Shown here: piece after piece, positions 11,231 through 22,852 of the stretch
Numbering within the stretch: the stretch's first letter is position 1
Layout of the letters: every line of letters begins with the position of its first letter
Source: Balaenoptera acutorostrata
Lineage: Eukaryota; Chordata; Mammalia; Artiodactyla; Balaenopteridae
DNA: 64,000 bases
NCBI RefSeq assembly: GCF_949987535.1
Contig: NC_080067.1
Span: 55,982,405 to 56,046,404, forward strand
Direction of reading: 5' to 3'
Program-made: the position numbers and the translations under genes
Notes under the pieces: generated by a model
Told to the model about the DNA's origin: nothing
The model's database searches: none
The model's input: only the letters and a program-made list of their open reading frames with translations

Positions 11231-12856
11231 TTTTCATGTTTATTATTCGTACAATTTACTGAGAATGATCTATTCATGTCTATTGCCTGTTTTTTTCTAT
11301 GTGATATTATTGCTGCTCTTGTTAATTTGCATTAATGCTTTTAATAGAAACATTATTTATATATGTATTATCTATAGAATAAATAAAATTTACATACCAA
11401 TGTGCTCCCCCAGATTTTATCTTGTGGTATATTTTATATGTACGCTGCTGTCCAGATCCTCTAGGTCATTTTTGGATACCCAGCATCCCTCATCTTTTCT
11501 AATAATTCCATTTTCTTATAGAGAATTATCTCTACCCAAATGTGTATAGTCTCAGCAAAAGGGTAATTTGAGGCAGCAATCTCCGAGACAAAAGGCAGAT
11601 CCTTCCTCTCTATTCCCACCACCACTTCATTTATCCTGTAGGTCAGGTGGACTGAATCCCAAGGAATGAGAGAGTGGGTAGTGTCTGGGGTTGGGCTCAC
11701 TGAGCAGAGGCAGTAGCAGCTTCAGCAGCAGCTTTGCCCTGACCAGGGTGGCCCAGTCAGAGACAATTCCCCACTTCCTGATTTGTTTGTTTTTAACCTT
11801 CTGGCACTTCCTTTGTAACTGTTGGTTCCAGTCTTGTCTCCCAGCCTTGCCTTGAGTCTTTGAGTTCCTGGGGCCCTCTTCCTTCAGATAGCAAGAGTCT
11901 GCATCCATTGCTTGTCTCTCGATAACCCTCACTAACATAACCTGTGTGACTTCTGTATCATTCCATCCACCTAACAGTCCCCTGATTAGCACTTCATTTA
12001 TTCGTTATGAATCCTAATTAACTAATCACAGTACACATGCTACTCTGGAAACTCAGAGTATGAAGCAGGATATTTTATCCTCGGTCACCTGCTGACATAA
12101 ATCATTTTAGCCATCATAACAGTGATGGGATGAAAGATGAGAATAATGTGATTATCAAGGCTTAAAAAAAAAAAAAAAATAACAGTGGTTAGGACCAGAA
12201 CTCTCAAGAGAGACCGAGGAACAGAGTGGATATTGCTAAGGTGTACAGAAGCATTGTAACTCTAGATCTTCATTTTACCTTCCTGCGGACCATTCATTCA
12301 TTTCATGATTTCTCCCAACAACACTCAGTTTGTGGACTGTCTACCACGTGACTCTTTAAAAAGGGGCCGTACTGATGCCTACAACCCGAGCTGAAACATC
12401 AAAGGTAATCTTCTCAGTTACGCTTAGCCAGTCCCTTTAAAGTGTTTTCATATCCAAAGACCCAAAAGGATCCAACTGCCCTAACCGTCAGTAGGTAAGT
12501 CTAAAACCTTGTTTAAAATATCTTTATATCTTCAATGTTTATGTATCTTTTAAAATTGTATTCATTTTCATGGATTTGTACATTTATACAAAGTAGCATG
12601 ATTATTAAATGAGAAAACATGCAAAATCATTTAAAAGAGTGAATATTTGTTTAGCACGATACAGTTGTATGTCAGTTGGTTGCTACAATTGTATTCAAGT
12701 AACTATAAAAGCAACTGTAATCAGTCCCCCCCAAATCCATAAATTACACAGTAAAAAAATGATATCAAGGAAGTATTGCTCTGTGACCCCATAATATAGA
12801 AAAACATTTTTTTCAAAGCTAACATGTTTTATACAAACATATCTATGTATTTTTAA
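11231..12856. other. Unique intergenic sequence, no feature seen
   Basis: AT-rich with one poly(A) run of about 16 at 12165-12179. The minus-strand frames near 11461-11992 have no recognisable product and no splice context. Confidence 0.4.
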
Positions 12857-12978
12857 CTTTTAAACTTAACATCAAGTATAAGTTTTCATTCATTCATACA
12901 TTATAAAAACCCACTATGTTGCAGGTACTATTTTAGTAGCTGCACCATAGTGGGTTTTTATAATGTTAAGTTTAAAAG
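12857..12978. repeat. Long near-perfect palindrome / hairpin
   Basis: The core is 12900-12964. 'attataaaaacccactatg' (12900-12918) is exactly complementary to 12946-12964. Inside it, 'gcaggtacta' (12921-12930) pairs with 'tagtagctgc' (12934-12943) with one mismatch around a 3-nt loop. That gives about 29 pairs in 31 positions. Outside, 'cttttaaacttaac' (12857-12870) pairs with 12965-12978, the left arm carrying a 29-nt bulge (12871-12899). The left arm resembles an L2/MIR end ('attcattcat...ctatgttgcaggtact'). Confidence 0.9.
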
Positions 12979-13400
12979 AAGATACTACATGAATAAGACA
13001 AATGAAGCCTCTGCTTTTCTGTAGGAGGACAGACTGAAATATGTAAGAGATGAAAGGTACTATGAAGAAATATAAACCAGGGTAAAGGAAAAGACAAAGG
13101 CTTCCAGAATGAGGCTGAGGGAAGCTGACAGAGAAAAGCCTTATCAGGCTTCTCTGATAAGGTGACACTGGAGCAGAAGAAAAGAAGCAAGTCTTGCAGA
13201 TGTCTGGAGGAAGAGCATCAACCTCATGGTTGTACAAAGGCCATGAAGTAGAAATATATTTGGTATTTTCCAGTGAAGAGTAAGGAGGGAAAGGTGAATT
13301 GAGTGGCGTGAGCAGGGAGAAAAGTGATAGAAAACGGAGTCAGAGGGGTGGCAGGGAGCAAGTTCCTAAGAGGAAGGGGTTTGAATTGAATGTTTTGTGT
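12979..13400. repeat. Possible L2-derived sequence
   Basis: Wording such as 'aggctgagggaagctgacagag', 'ataaggtgacactggagcagaag' and 'aagtcttgcagatgtctggagg' resembles the L2 body seen in reverse near 33.5 kb. It is diverged and the boundaries are uncertain. Confidence 0.4.
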
Positions 13401-13404
13401 TTTA

Positions 13405-13464
13405 TTTTATTGAAGTATAGTTGATTTACAATGTCGTGTTAGATTCAGGTGTACAGCATAGTGA

Positions 13465-13501
<37 letters not shown>

Positions 13502-13700
13502 TATGTATATTCAGATATATATATATATTCTACGTATATTCAGATATATATATATATATATATATATATTCTTTTTCAGATTCTTTTCTCATATAGGCCA
13601 TTACAGAGTACTAAGTAGAGTTCCCTGTGCTATACAGTAGGTCCTTGTTGGTTATCTATCTTATATATAGTAGTGTGTATATGTTGCATTTAATGTTGAT
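13405..13700 (-). mobile_element. L1 3'-end fragment with expanded TA tract
   Basis: Reverse L1 3' UTR: 'ttgaagtatagttgatttac', 'gtgtacagcatagtgattc', 'agttccctgtgctatacagtag'. A (TA)n tract (13468-13570) interrupts it, with two copies of a 'tctaygtatattcaga' unit. Confidence 0.85.
13468..13570. repeat. (TA)n microsatellite with internal duplications
   Basis: Long alternating TA runs separated by two near-identical spacers, 'attctatgtatattcag' and 'attctacgtatattcag'. Probably slippage within an L1 3' UTR. Confidence 0.9.
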
Positions 13701-14069
13701 TGATATGAAAATCTTGAGGCAGAAGAGTGACACAATGCGACTCTTGTTTTAGAAGGAGCACACCTACTGCTATCTGGAGACTAGACTGCATGGGGGTGAG
13801 GATAGAAGCATGAAGACCAAGGAACAGTCCAAGGAAGGATGGACTGGAGTGAGAGTCATGGAGGTGTTGGAAGGGATCAGATTCTGCATCTTGGTGTAGA
13901 TAGGAAAGAAACCAATATTCAGGAAAACCAAGGAAGGAAAACCAAATATTAAGGAGGAGCCTTACTCGACAAGGGCATTAGTTATTCCCTGACCATACAA
14001 AATTCCTGGGGAGATGAATTGGTGAAGGCATCAGTGGCATCCAATTAGTAGCATTATTGCTGCATTTTT

Positions 14070-14237
14070 TTCAGTTTATTTTATTTTTTACAAAATTTTA
14101 TTAGAGTATAGTTGATTTCCAATGTTGTGTTAGTGTCAGGTGTACAGAAAAGTGATTCAGTTATTAATATATTCATTCTTTTTCATATTCTTTACCCATA
14201 CAGGTTATTACAGAATATTGAGTAGAGTTCTCTGTAC
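14070..14237 (-). mobile_element. Very short L1 3'-end insertion
   Basis: Reverse L1 3' UTR only ('ttagagtatagttgatttcc', 'gtgtacagaaaagtgattcag', 'gagtagagttctctgtact'). It is flanked by 'tgctgcatttttt' (14057-14069) and 'tgttgcatttttt' (14238-14250). Confidence 0.85.
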
Positions 14238-14250
14238 TGTTGCATTTTTT

Positions 14251-15384
14251 ATCTTCACTTGGGCAAATGCCCTATTTGTTTATGAAATGTAAGTTTGATT
14301 TATTGCAGTTTTGCCCTGTAGAACTCAGTTCTACCACCCTTTAGACCAGTTCCACCATACATATTCCCATTTCAAAATTAAAGACAAATTTCTTTCCCAT
14401 CAAGTTTTGACTCAGCCTTTGCCCAAATAAACATACAACAAATCCAGCTTTTCACATCATAAGTTCAGTGCTGGTTGAAATCAGATATTATACCTATAGT
14501 CTCAAAAGCATCTAGCTTCAGACTCTATAACACATTAGCATTCTTTGCATTTTCCAAGTAAATGTTTCTACAAACATTTGTTTGGTTTTACACTTTCTTA
14601 GTTCAGTTTAGATTTAGAAAGTTATGTTTGTTATACCAGCAAATGTTTTTACTTAGAGTAAAAGAATAGAAATAGAAGGACATATTATAAAAGGTTTCTT
14701 TAATGATAATAGAGTGGCAAAACTTCCCAGGATGAGAGCCACTTGGGTCCCTGCCTGTGTGCCTTCTAATCTTTTAGAACCTCCAGAGAATTATGGAAGT
14801 GTTTTCTTGGCAAACATTTGCTAACAGCTAAGGGGTTTGGAAAACATTATCATTTGCCTGCATCACTTTTCATTTTCCAGTAGAAATGTAATCATATGGA
14901 CACTCACACTAAATTGTTGCTGATGTAGGCTTTCACACTTGTATAATCTGTCGCACTAAAGGTGCACTTTCAAATTCATGCCTTTGTCTAGTCTGTAAGC
15001 CTGTAGAGACTGCCCTACCCTCACACCCAGATATAGCAAAAGCACCTCTCAGAAACCTCTCAGCTCTCAGCTCAGTTGAGCTCTGGGTGTTTCCAGGATG
15101 CAGAACCCTCTGCAAGAACAAGGTGGAAAAAAAAGAAAAAATATATATTTTACACACACACACATATATACACACATATATTATTTCTTTAGTGGGACAA
15201 TCTATTTGACTTACATGCTCACTTTGTATTATAGACCCTCTGCCCAAAGATGTGACTTCACTATCCTTTAACAACAAAAATTCAGGCAACAAATTTCAGA
15301 ATTATCAATCCTTAACCTTACAATGAAAAAGACCCCGATATATCATCAAAACTACTTTTCAATTCTTTACTCATATTATATTCA
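14251..15384. other. Mostly unique intergenic sequence
   Basis: No gene was recognised. It holds a short AC/AT-rich low-complexity tract at about 15130-15182. Confidence 0.45.
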
Positions 15385-15725
15385 CCACTGCACATGTCCA
15401 CAAGCTCCAAAACCCTTAGGACCAGATGAATTTAGGATATTCAGAATTTTATGAATTTTGGAAAATTATATATGATATAATTATGTTATATTATAATCAT
15501 ATATAATACCCCCAGTGAGGCTTGGGGCAGCACCCCATAATTAAATACCCTCATATTTCTGCAGCAAAAGACATGAATAGACACACTGTATGGGAAAATA
15601 AAAACTGTAAATAGCCTCGACTCAATTCAGGTCAGATTTTCCTGTGCAGTGAGTTAGGAAGAAAACTTGGTTTTCAGAACTTTTTGGATTTTAGAATTTT
15701 GGATAGGGCATCACAGACCTGAATT
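15385..15725. repeat. Old DNA-transposon-like repeat (family uncertain)
   Basis: The right part 'ttttggattttagaattttggataggg' and the left 'ccaaaaccc' have the flavour of MER-type DNA transposons. A 12-bp inverted repeat 'attatatatgat'/'atcatatataat' lies at 15465-15476 and 15496-15507. A block 'caattcaggtcagattttcctg...gtgagttaggaa' (about 15632-15670) recurs in diverged form near 17191. Confidence 0.35.
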
Positions 15726-16935
15726 AAAACAAAATGGAGTAGACCCTGGAGACAAGGAAGAACACTTTAAAACCCTTTTCCCTACCCCCTCCCAATTCAT
15801 TCAGTATCTTAGAGCACAACATTTTTTTGCCAACTAATCAGACGCATTGTATTTTTATATTTTTAACAACTGTATTTAGCAAGTAGATTCAAAACCCATT
15901 TGAAAGTCATTTGGGGGAAGATTTTTCAATTGAATGAAAAATCTCTATTTCCAAGCTTTTTAAGGTGGGCAGATATGAGAATTTTTATAGATGACACATA
16001 TTTTCCAAAGTCAATCAGTTACTAAGGAAACACTTCCAAAGGTCTGCTGTCATTATGCCCTTCGCCATGGCCCAAGTTTCCTTCAAAAGCAGAAACTCTC
16101 CCACTTGTTATTAAAGTGACACTTCTATTATGAAGACAGTATTAATTTTAAATTCTGTTTTACTGTCACAGAATTGATAGACACTTGTTATCATAGAAAA
16201 GACAGTGTGGAACACTAATGTTTTTGGAAAATAAAGTGTGTCATTCCTTTAAAGTACTCAGCCATGATAAAACCAGCAACCTTGTCTGCGATACAAAATG
16301 TTTAATCATTACTCATCATCTCTACCAAGAACAGTGAATAGTTTGCTATAGTCTAAAGGTGTGATTTTTATACCATTATCTATGCCAGTAGATATAGTAT
16401 CTATATCTATAGCAATTTGTACACTTTTAGCTTCACCTTATTTGCTGCAAGAACTTCTTGCCTCTGAATGATGCAATGAATAAATTTATCTTAAAGCTGT
16501 CTGCATTTTTATCCCAGAATCCAAATTTTATTCTGGCCAAAGCAACTCTTCCATCAGTGGTGACATTGTCACAATTTTTCCATAAAACATGGTTTTTGTT
16601 ATGGAATTCATATATGCTGATAATATTTTTGTCCTTCAGTACATCTTTCCTTTATTCGGTAGCTTTCAGCCCTATAAGAGCAACACATCCTTTTTATTGT
16701 TGTAACATCCTCTTTATTATCTTGAAGTGGAATTAATTCATAATTTCACAAAATACAAATATATATTGAAAATAAAGGAGAAATAAGAGAAAGTAAATGA
16801 TAAAAAAAGTAGAATATCTCTCAAGATGTAAAATTCTCAAACCACACTGGAAGACATAATAAGAGGGATAGATGTTTTTATTCCCTATAATGAATATAGG
16901 TCTTTTAAAAGACAAATTTCCACCTAATTATTGTC
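15726..16935. other. Unique intergenic sequence, no feature seen
   Basis: AT-rich, with no recognised repeat or exon. Confidence 0.4.
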
Positions 16936-17098
16936 TACATCACTGTTTCTCAAATTTCAATGTGCATACAAGTCACCTGTGGCTTGTGTTAAAATGTGGA
17001 TTCTGATTTCACATGTCTGGAGTGGGCATTTCTAGCAAGCTTGTGATTCTGAAGCTGCTGGTCTACCTAAAGCTGGACACTTTGAGTAGAGAGGGTCA
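16936..17098. repeat. MER5A-like hAT-Charlie fragment
   Basis: 'gtttctcaaatttcaatgtg', 'caagtcacctgtggcttg', 'gtggattctgatttcacatg', 'ggcatttctagcaagcttg' and 'ctgctggtc' follow the order of MER5A. Confidence 0.7.
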
Positions 17099-18290
17099 AC
17101 ACATTTCTTTATATTGATATTTGAATGTGACAGTTAAATTGTCAGCTGATAAAGGTGTTGCCACGAGTGACTTAATTTTCCAAATACCTTCAAATCAATT
17201 CAGGTCAGGTTTTGCTGCCAAGTGAGTTAGGAACAATCTGTTCGTGATTGTTGAATGAACAAGAGTTGTTTGTGAACAACTCTTAGCAAAGTTCCAAAGA
17301 ACAATTTTCCCTCAATGTACACTAGTTACATTCACCAAAAATGCAGTCTATATGAAAAAGTTTACTAACAATATTATGAACTTATATGTAAAACAGAGTT
17401 GGTTCTAGGCTCAGATACTCAGTAGAGTTTTTTACTTACATGAGTGTCCAATAAGACCTTTGGAAGTTGTGTGGGATCAGGGACAATTGTTCAGTGTACA
17501 AGACCATTCCATGAATAACAGATCTCTAGCATTGCTGGCCTCCACTTACTAAATGCCCGTAAGTGCCCCCAAGTCACTGTGTTGGTCAAAAATACACCCC
17601 GTTTCCAAAATGTTCCAGTGGGACAGTATAACCTCTGCTGTTTGCCACTGCTTAAGTGAAACAGAAAAATTACTTCTAGTGTTTAATTAAAGCAGAATCC
17701 AACATAAGCCCAGACACTGTAGAAATATTCATTCTTTCCTCCAACTGTATAGAAAGGCTCCCATGCTGAAAAACTTGTTCTAACACTTGTTTCTTAAATT
17801 CTTCCACAATATGATTTATGCATCTTCCACAATTACTTGCTGATGTTTGGTTGCCATATTTTTTTCCTCACATTATTCTAATTATTTTTACTTGACGAAA
17901 AACTTGAGGAAGGATGCCTGTGTCTACCAAAATATTTTATTGACTTAATTCCCTTCTTATTTTTAAAAATAAAAATAAATTAAAATGTAATATTTTCTCC
18001 CTGCTCTGCAGGGAATTGTAAGAGTAGTTATTTCCTCTGAGTTGTACAGTTTAATATTTGCTCTTAGAGTAAATCAATTATATTTCAATAAAAATTTTTA
18101 AAAATTAAATTAAAAATATAAATATTTTAGCCAAAAACAATTTGCTCTTAGAAATTCTGATTTGCAGGCACTAAACAAATAAATCCTAATCAGAGTGTGT
18201 CTTACATTATTCTTTTGGTTGGTCACTATAAAATGATTTCTATAGACTTGAACCCTATGAAAATATATTGATTAATATATAACATATACA
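17099..18290. other. Intergenic, mostly unique
   Basis: It contains a diverged second copy of the 15632-15670 block near 17191-17230. No other feature was recognised. Confidence 0.4.
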
Positions 18291-18520
18291 GGAACTTCCC
18301 TGGTGGTCCGGTGGTTAAGAATCCACCTTCCAATGCAGGGGACACGGGTTCGATCCCTGGTCAGGGAGCTAAGATCCCACATGAGGGGTGGGGGGGGACA
18401 ACTAAGCCTGTGGGTTCTAGAGCCCGTGCGCCACAACTAGAGAGAAGCCCACATGCTGCAAGGAAAGATCCTGCGTGCCACAGCTAAGACCCAACACAGC
18501 CAAATAAATAAATAAATATT
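18291..18520 (+). mobile_element. tRNA SINE, CHR-related
   Basis: Head 'ggaacttccctggtggtccg', B-box-like 'gggttcgatccctggtcagg', internal poly(G) run, and tail '(aaat)n'. The flanking duplication is imperfect. Confidence 0.9.
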
Positions 18521-18636
18521 TAAACATACATATATATGACATACACAAACTAAGGAATCTCTTCTCATAACTTTATTTACAAATCCAGAACTTAACAAAT
18601 CTGTTAGGCTAGCACTTAAGAAAGATTGACTTTTTT

Positions 18637-18888
18637 GTTGTTTTTTTAATATTTATTTATGTATTTTGGCGGCTCCGGGTCTTAGTTGCAGCATGCGGGA
18701 TCTTCGTTGCAGCATGTGGGATCTTTTTTTGCGGACTTCTTAGTTGCACCATGCAGGCTTCTTAGTTGCAGGATGCAGACTCTTAGCTGCGGCATGCATG
18801 CGGGATCTAGTTCCCTGACCATGGATCGAACCCAGGCCACCTGCATTGGGAGTGCAGAGTCTCACCCACTGGACCACCAGGGAAGTCC
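18637..18888 (-). mobile_element. tRNA SINE, CHR-related, with internal repeats
   Basis: Reverse copy ending 'ggaccaccagggaagtccc'. The body has repeated 'cttagttgca'/'gcatgcgggatct' units. The direct repeat 'aagaaagattgactttt' (18619-18636) reappears as 'aagaaagactgactttt' from 18889. Confidence 0.92.
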
Positions 18889-19301
18889 CAAGAAAGACTG
18901 ACTTTTGTAATGAATATTGAAACGAAGTTGAGGTTCAATAGCTGTAAATGAGGAATATGTTACTTTCTTTTTTATCCCCTTTGGATTTTGTTGTCATGCA
19001 ATTTAGCTAACTGTAGACCAATTGCCGCATATGAATAGTAAGCAATGTAATTTTATAGTTTTACACAAATTACATGTGTATCACCAAAATTTTGTATATA
19101 CACATTGAAGACAAAATGAACGAGTTAAAATCTGTTCAAAGAAATAGAGGAATAGAAGGGCTAAATCTTGAGTTTTCTAAATTGAGAAATCATACACTTG
19201 TAGGAAGTAGATGAGCCAAAAGGAGGGGTTGAGGAAAAAAGAAGACAAAGATTTAAAAAGTGACAATTGTTTTAGGAATAAAGCATATAGATGGCATAGG
19301 G

Positions 19302-19438
19302 TTTTCCTGTCACAGATGACGGAACTGTGGCCCACAGGCAAGACAATGGCAACATCTCTGCAGTTCTCGTTCTGGTAAAAGGATGTCACCATTCTGCCTT
19401 GCTTGTGGGCCACAGTTCCGTCAGCTGTGACAGGAAAA
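19302..19438. repeat. 137-nt hairpin with 41-bp arms
   Basis: Left arm 19302-19342 and right arm 19398-19438 are reverse complements at 39 of 41 positions. The core is 'ggaactgtggcccaca' against 'tgtgggccacagttcc'. The 55-nt spacer holds a weaker inner pairing (19346-19356 with 19382-19392). GC content is clearly above the flanks. Short open frames on both strands simply follow the palindrome. No repeat family was recognised. Confidence 0.93.
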
Positions 19439-19559
19439 CAAACTTTCACAATTTCTTTGCAATAAAAGAAATCTGCTATTCAGGATTTAATTTTGACCCA
19501 CAGGAAGAACTGATTGGTAACATAGGAATGAGGAAAATCTTGACAGAAAATGTCTAGTG

Positions 19560-20596
19560 TCTATTTTTTTCAATTTTTAAAATTATGAAATACATATAAC
19601 ATCAAATTTACCATCTTAACTATTTTTAAGTGTACAGTTCAGTGGCATTAAATACATTCATGTGGTTGTGCAACCACCACCGCCATCCATACAAATAACT
19701 CTTTTCATCTTGCAAACCTGAAAATCTACACCTATTAAACAATAACTCTCCTTTCTTTCCTTCCCTCAGCCTCTGGCAACCACCATTTCATTTTCTGACT
19801 TCATGATTTTTGACTGCTCTACATACTTTATATAAGTGGAATCACACAGCATTTTGTCTTTTTGTGTTTGGCTTATTTCACTTAGCATAATGTTCTTTAG
19901 GTTCATCCATATTGTAGCATATTGCAGAATTTCCTTCCTATTTAAGACGGAATAATATTCCACTGTATGTATATACCACATTTTGCTTATCCATTCATTA
20001 GTCAATGGACCCTTGTATTGCTCCACATTTTAGCTATTGTGAATAATGCTGCTGTGAACATGGCTCTACAAATATCTCTTCGAGACCCTTTTTCCAATTC
20101 TCTTGGGTATATACTCAGAAGTGGAATTTCTAGATCATATGATAATTCTGTTTTTAATTTTTTGAGGAAATCATAATGTTTTCCACAGTGGCTATACTAT
20201 TCTACATTCCCACCAACAGTGCACAGGGTTTCAGTCTCTCCACATCCTCACCAACACTTGTTATTTTCTGTTTTTTCGAAAGTAGCCATCCTAATGGTTG
20301 TGGGTTGCTATCTGGTTGTAGTTTTGTTTTGCATTTCCCTAATGATTAGTGATGTTGAGCATCTTTCCATGTGCTTATTGGCCATTTGCATATCTTCTTT
20401 GGAGAAACGTTTGTTGAAGTTCTTTGTTTATGTTTGAATTGGGTTTGTTGTTTTTGTTGTTGTTGTGGAGTTTTAGAAGTCCTCTCTATAGTCTGGATAT
20501 TATTCCCTGATCAAATATATAATTTTCAAATAATTTCTCCCAAAAGAAATAATTTTCTTTTGACATTGTTCATGTATAGAAATGCAGCTTATTTTT
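19560..20596 (-). mobile_element. Old L1, 3' UTR and ORF2 C-terminal part
   Basis: Reverse L1: 'aagtgtacagttcagtggcatt' (old 3' UTR wording), 'caaccaccaccgccatcc', 'ggcttatttcacttagcataatg', 'tgattagtgatgttgagcatctttcc'. Its last 17 bases (20580-20596) recur at 21061-21077, where the same element resumes after a nested younger L1. A segment of ORF2 appears missing between the two halves. Confidence 0.9.
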
Positions 20597-21060
20597 TTAT
20601 GCTAAAAAGGTACATTTTATTTTTTTTAATTTTTATTTTATATTGGGCTATAGTTGATTTAAAATGTTGTGTTAGTTTCAGATGTACAGCAAAGTGATTC
20701 AGTTATACATACACATATGTCTATTCTTTTTCAAACTCTTTTCCCATTGTTATTACAGAATATTGAGCAAAAGGACCTATACAGCAGGTCCTTATTGGTT
20801 ATCTATTTTAAATATAGTAGTATGTATACGTCAATCCCAAATTCCCAATTTATCCCTCCTCCCACCCTGCCTTTCCCCTTTGGGAACCATAAGTTTGTTT
20901 TCTATGTCTGTGAGTCTGTTTCTGTTTTGTAAATAAGTTCATTTGTATCATTTTTTTTAGATTCGTCATATAAGTGATGTCATATGATATTTGTCTTTCT
21001 CTGTCTGACTTACTTCTTAGTATGATAATCTCCAGGTCAACCCATGTTGCTGCAGATGGG
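20597..21060 (-). mobile_element. Younger L1 3'-end nested in the older L1
   Basis: Reverse cetartiodactyl-type L1 3' UTR: 'gggctatagttgatttaaaa', 'cagatgtacagcaaagtgattc', 'ctatgtctgtgagtctgtttc'. The target duplication 'aaatgcarcttattttt' is at 20580-20596 and 21061-21077. A short non-L1 stretch 'gctaaaaaggtac' lies between the duplication and the T-rich tail. Confidence 0.9.
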
Positions 21061-22605
21061 AAATGCAACTTATTTTTGTGTGTTGACTTTGTACCCTATA
21101 ACTTTGGTAAATACACTTATTAGTTCTAACAACTATTTTGTGGAGTCTTTAGGGTTTTCTACACGTAAGATTATATCATCTGCAAACAGAGATAATTTTA
21201 CTTCTTCCTTTCCAACTTGTATGCCTTTTATTTCTTTTTCTTACCCAGTTGCTCTGGCTAAAATTTCCAGTACTGTGTTAAATAGAAGTGGTGAAAGTGG
21301 GCATCCTTGCCTTGTTCCTAATCTTAGAGGAAAAGCTTTCAGTCTTTCACCATTGTGTATGATGTTTGCTGTTTCATATATGAAACATAGCTTTTCATAT
21401 ACAGCTGACACTTGAACAACATGGGCTTCAACCGTGTGGGTCCACCTATACACACATTTTTTTCCAGTAAATACATACTATGATACTACACGATTCACAG
21501 TTGGTTGAATCCATGTGTGCAGAACTGCGGATGCAGAGGGTCGACTGTAAAGTTATGCACAGATTTTCAACTGTGCAGGGGGTTGGTACCCCTAACCCCC
21601 TTGCTGTTCAAGAGTCAAGTGTATAGTTTTTTTTTTTGTTGAGGTAATTTCCTTCTATTCCTATGTTGTTGTGTTTTTATGATGAAAGGGTGTCGAATTA
21701 TGTCAAATGTTTTTCTGCATCAGTTGAGATGATTAAGTTGGGTTTTTCCCTTATTTTATTGATGTAGTGTATTACATTGATCAATTTTTATATGTTGAAC
21801 AATCCTTGCATTCCAGGAATAAATCCCACTTGGTCATGGTGTATAATCTTTTTAATATGCTGTTGAATTCTGTTTGCTAGTATTTTGTTAAAGATTTTTG
21901 CATAAATGTTCATATGGGATATTGGTCTGTAGTTTTCTTTTCTTGTAATGCCTTTGTCTGGCTTTGGTATCAGATTTATGCTGGCCTCATAGAATGAGTT
22001 AGGAAGTGTTTCCTCTTCTTCAGTTTTCTGGAAAAGTTTGGGAAGGATTGGTATCAGCTCTTTAAATGTTTGGTAGAATTCACCAGTGAAGCCATCAGGT
22101 CCAGGACTTTTCTTTTTGGGGAGATTTTTGATTACTGATTCAATCTCCTTATTAGTCTTGGGTCTATTCAGATTTTCTACTTCTTTGTGATTTACTCTTG
22201 GTAGGTTTTGTGTTTCTAGGAATTTGTCCATTTCATCTAGGTTATCCAATTTTTTGACATGCAGTTGTTCTTAGTGCTCTCTTATCTCTGTAGAATGGAT
22301 AGTAATGTCCCCACTTTCATCTCTAATTAGGTAATTTGAGTCTTCCTCTTTTTTTCTTAATCCAGCTAAAGTTTTGTCAATTTTGTTGATCTTTTCAAAG
22401 AAGCAACAATTAGTTTCATTGATTTTATCTATTGTTCTTTTATTCTCTACTTCACTTATCTCTGCTCTAATCTTTATTTCTCTCCTTCTGCTGGCTTTGG
22501 GTTTATTTTGTTATTTACTATTTCCTTAGATTTTAAAGTTATGTTGTTGATTTGAGATCAGAAATTGTCTATTTTTTTCTTAGCATTTACGGTAGCCAAA
22601 AATGA
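21061..22605 (-). pseudogene. Old L1, reverse-transcriptase part of ORF2 (broken)
   Basis: Minus-strand translation gives L1 RT blocks: '[16 protein letters not shown]' and '[20 protein letters not shown]' in 22249-21788, then '[16 protein letters not shown]' in 21453-21241. The frame is split by a DNA transposon (21402-21621) and other breaks, and the YADD active-site region is not present in the expected continuation. It is dead. Confidence 0.93.
21402..21621. mobile_element. MER2-like Tigger DNA transposon
   Basis: The ends 'cagctgacacttgaac' and 'gttcaagagtcaagtg' form terminal inverted repeats, flanked by TA on both sides (21400-21401 and 21622-21623), as expected for Tc1/mariner-Tigger. 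Length is 220 bp with no transposase. It sits inside the L1 RT region. Confidence 0.85.
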
Positions 22606-22852
22606 GAACCCTGAGCCTACTCACACACAAACTCTAAACATTAGAAAAGCAGATTTCAAAAAATATTTAGAGAAATTTTGACATGATTGCATAGCAAGAG
22701 ACTCTGGAGTTTCCTAGCCCTCTAAAGCACAGAAAAGATAGAAAGAGGGAACCAAAATCAAAAGAGTAAGAATTTTGTTAAAAGGGCTCAAGCTTTGATT
22801 AAGTGGACACTCATGACAAATACTAAGTTCAACTTTAAAAGATTATTTTATA

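Noticed and set aside
19177..19557. Overlapping small proteins on both strands around 19.3 kb
   Set aside because: The two frames mirror each other because of the hairpin arms. No start context or homology.
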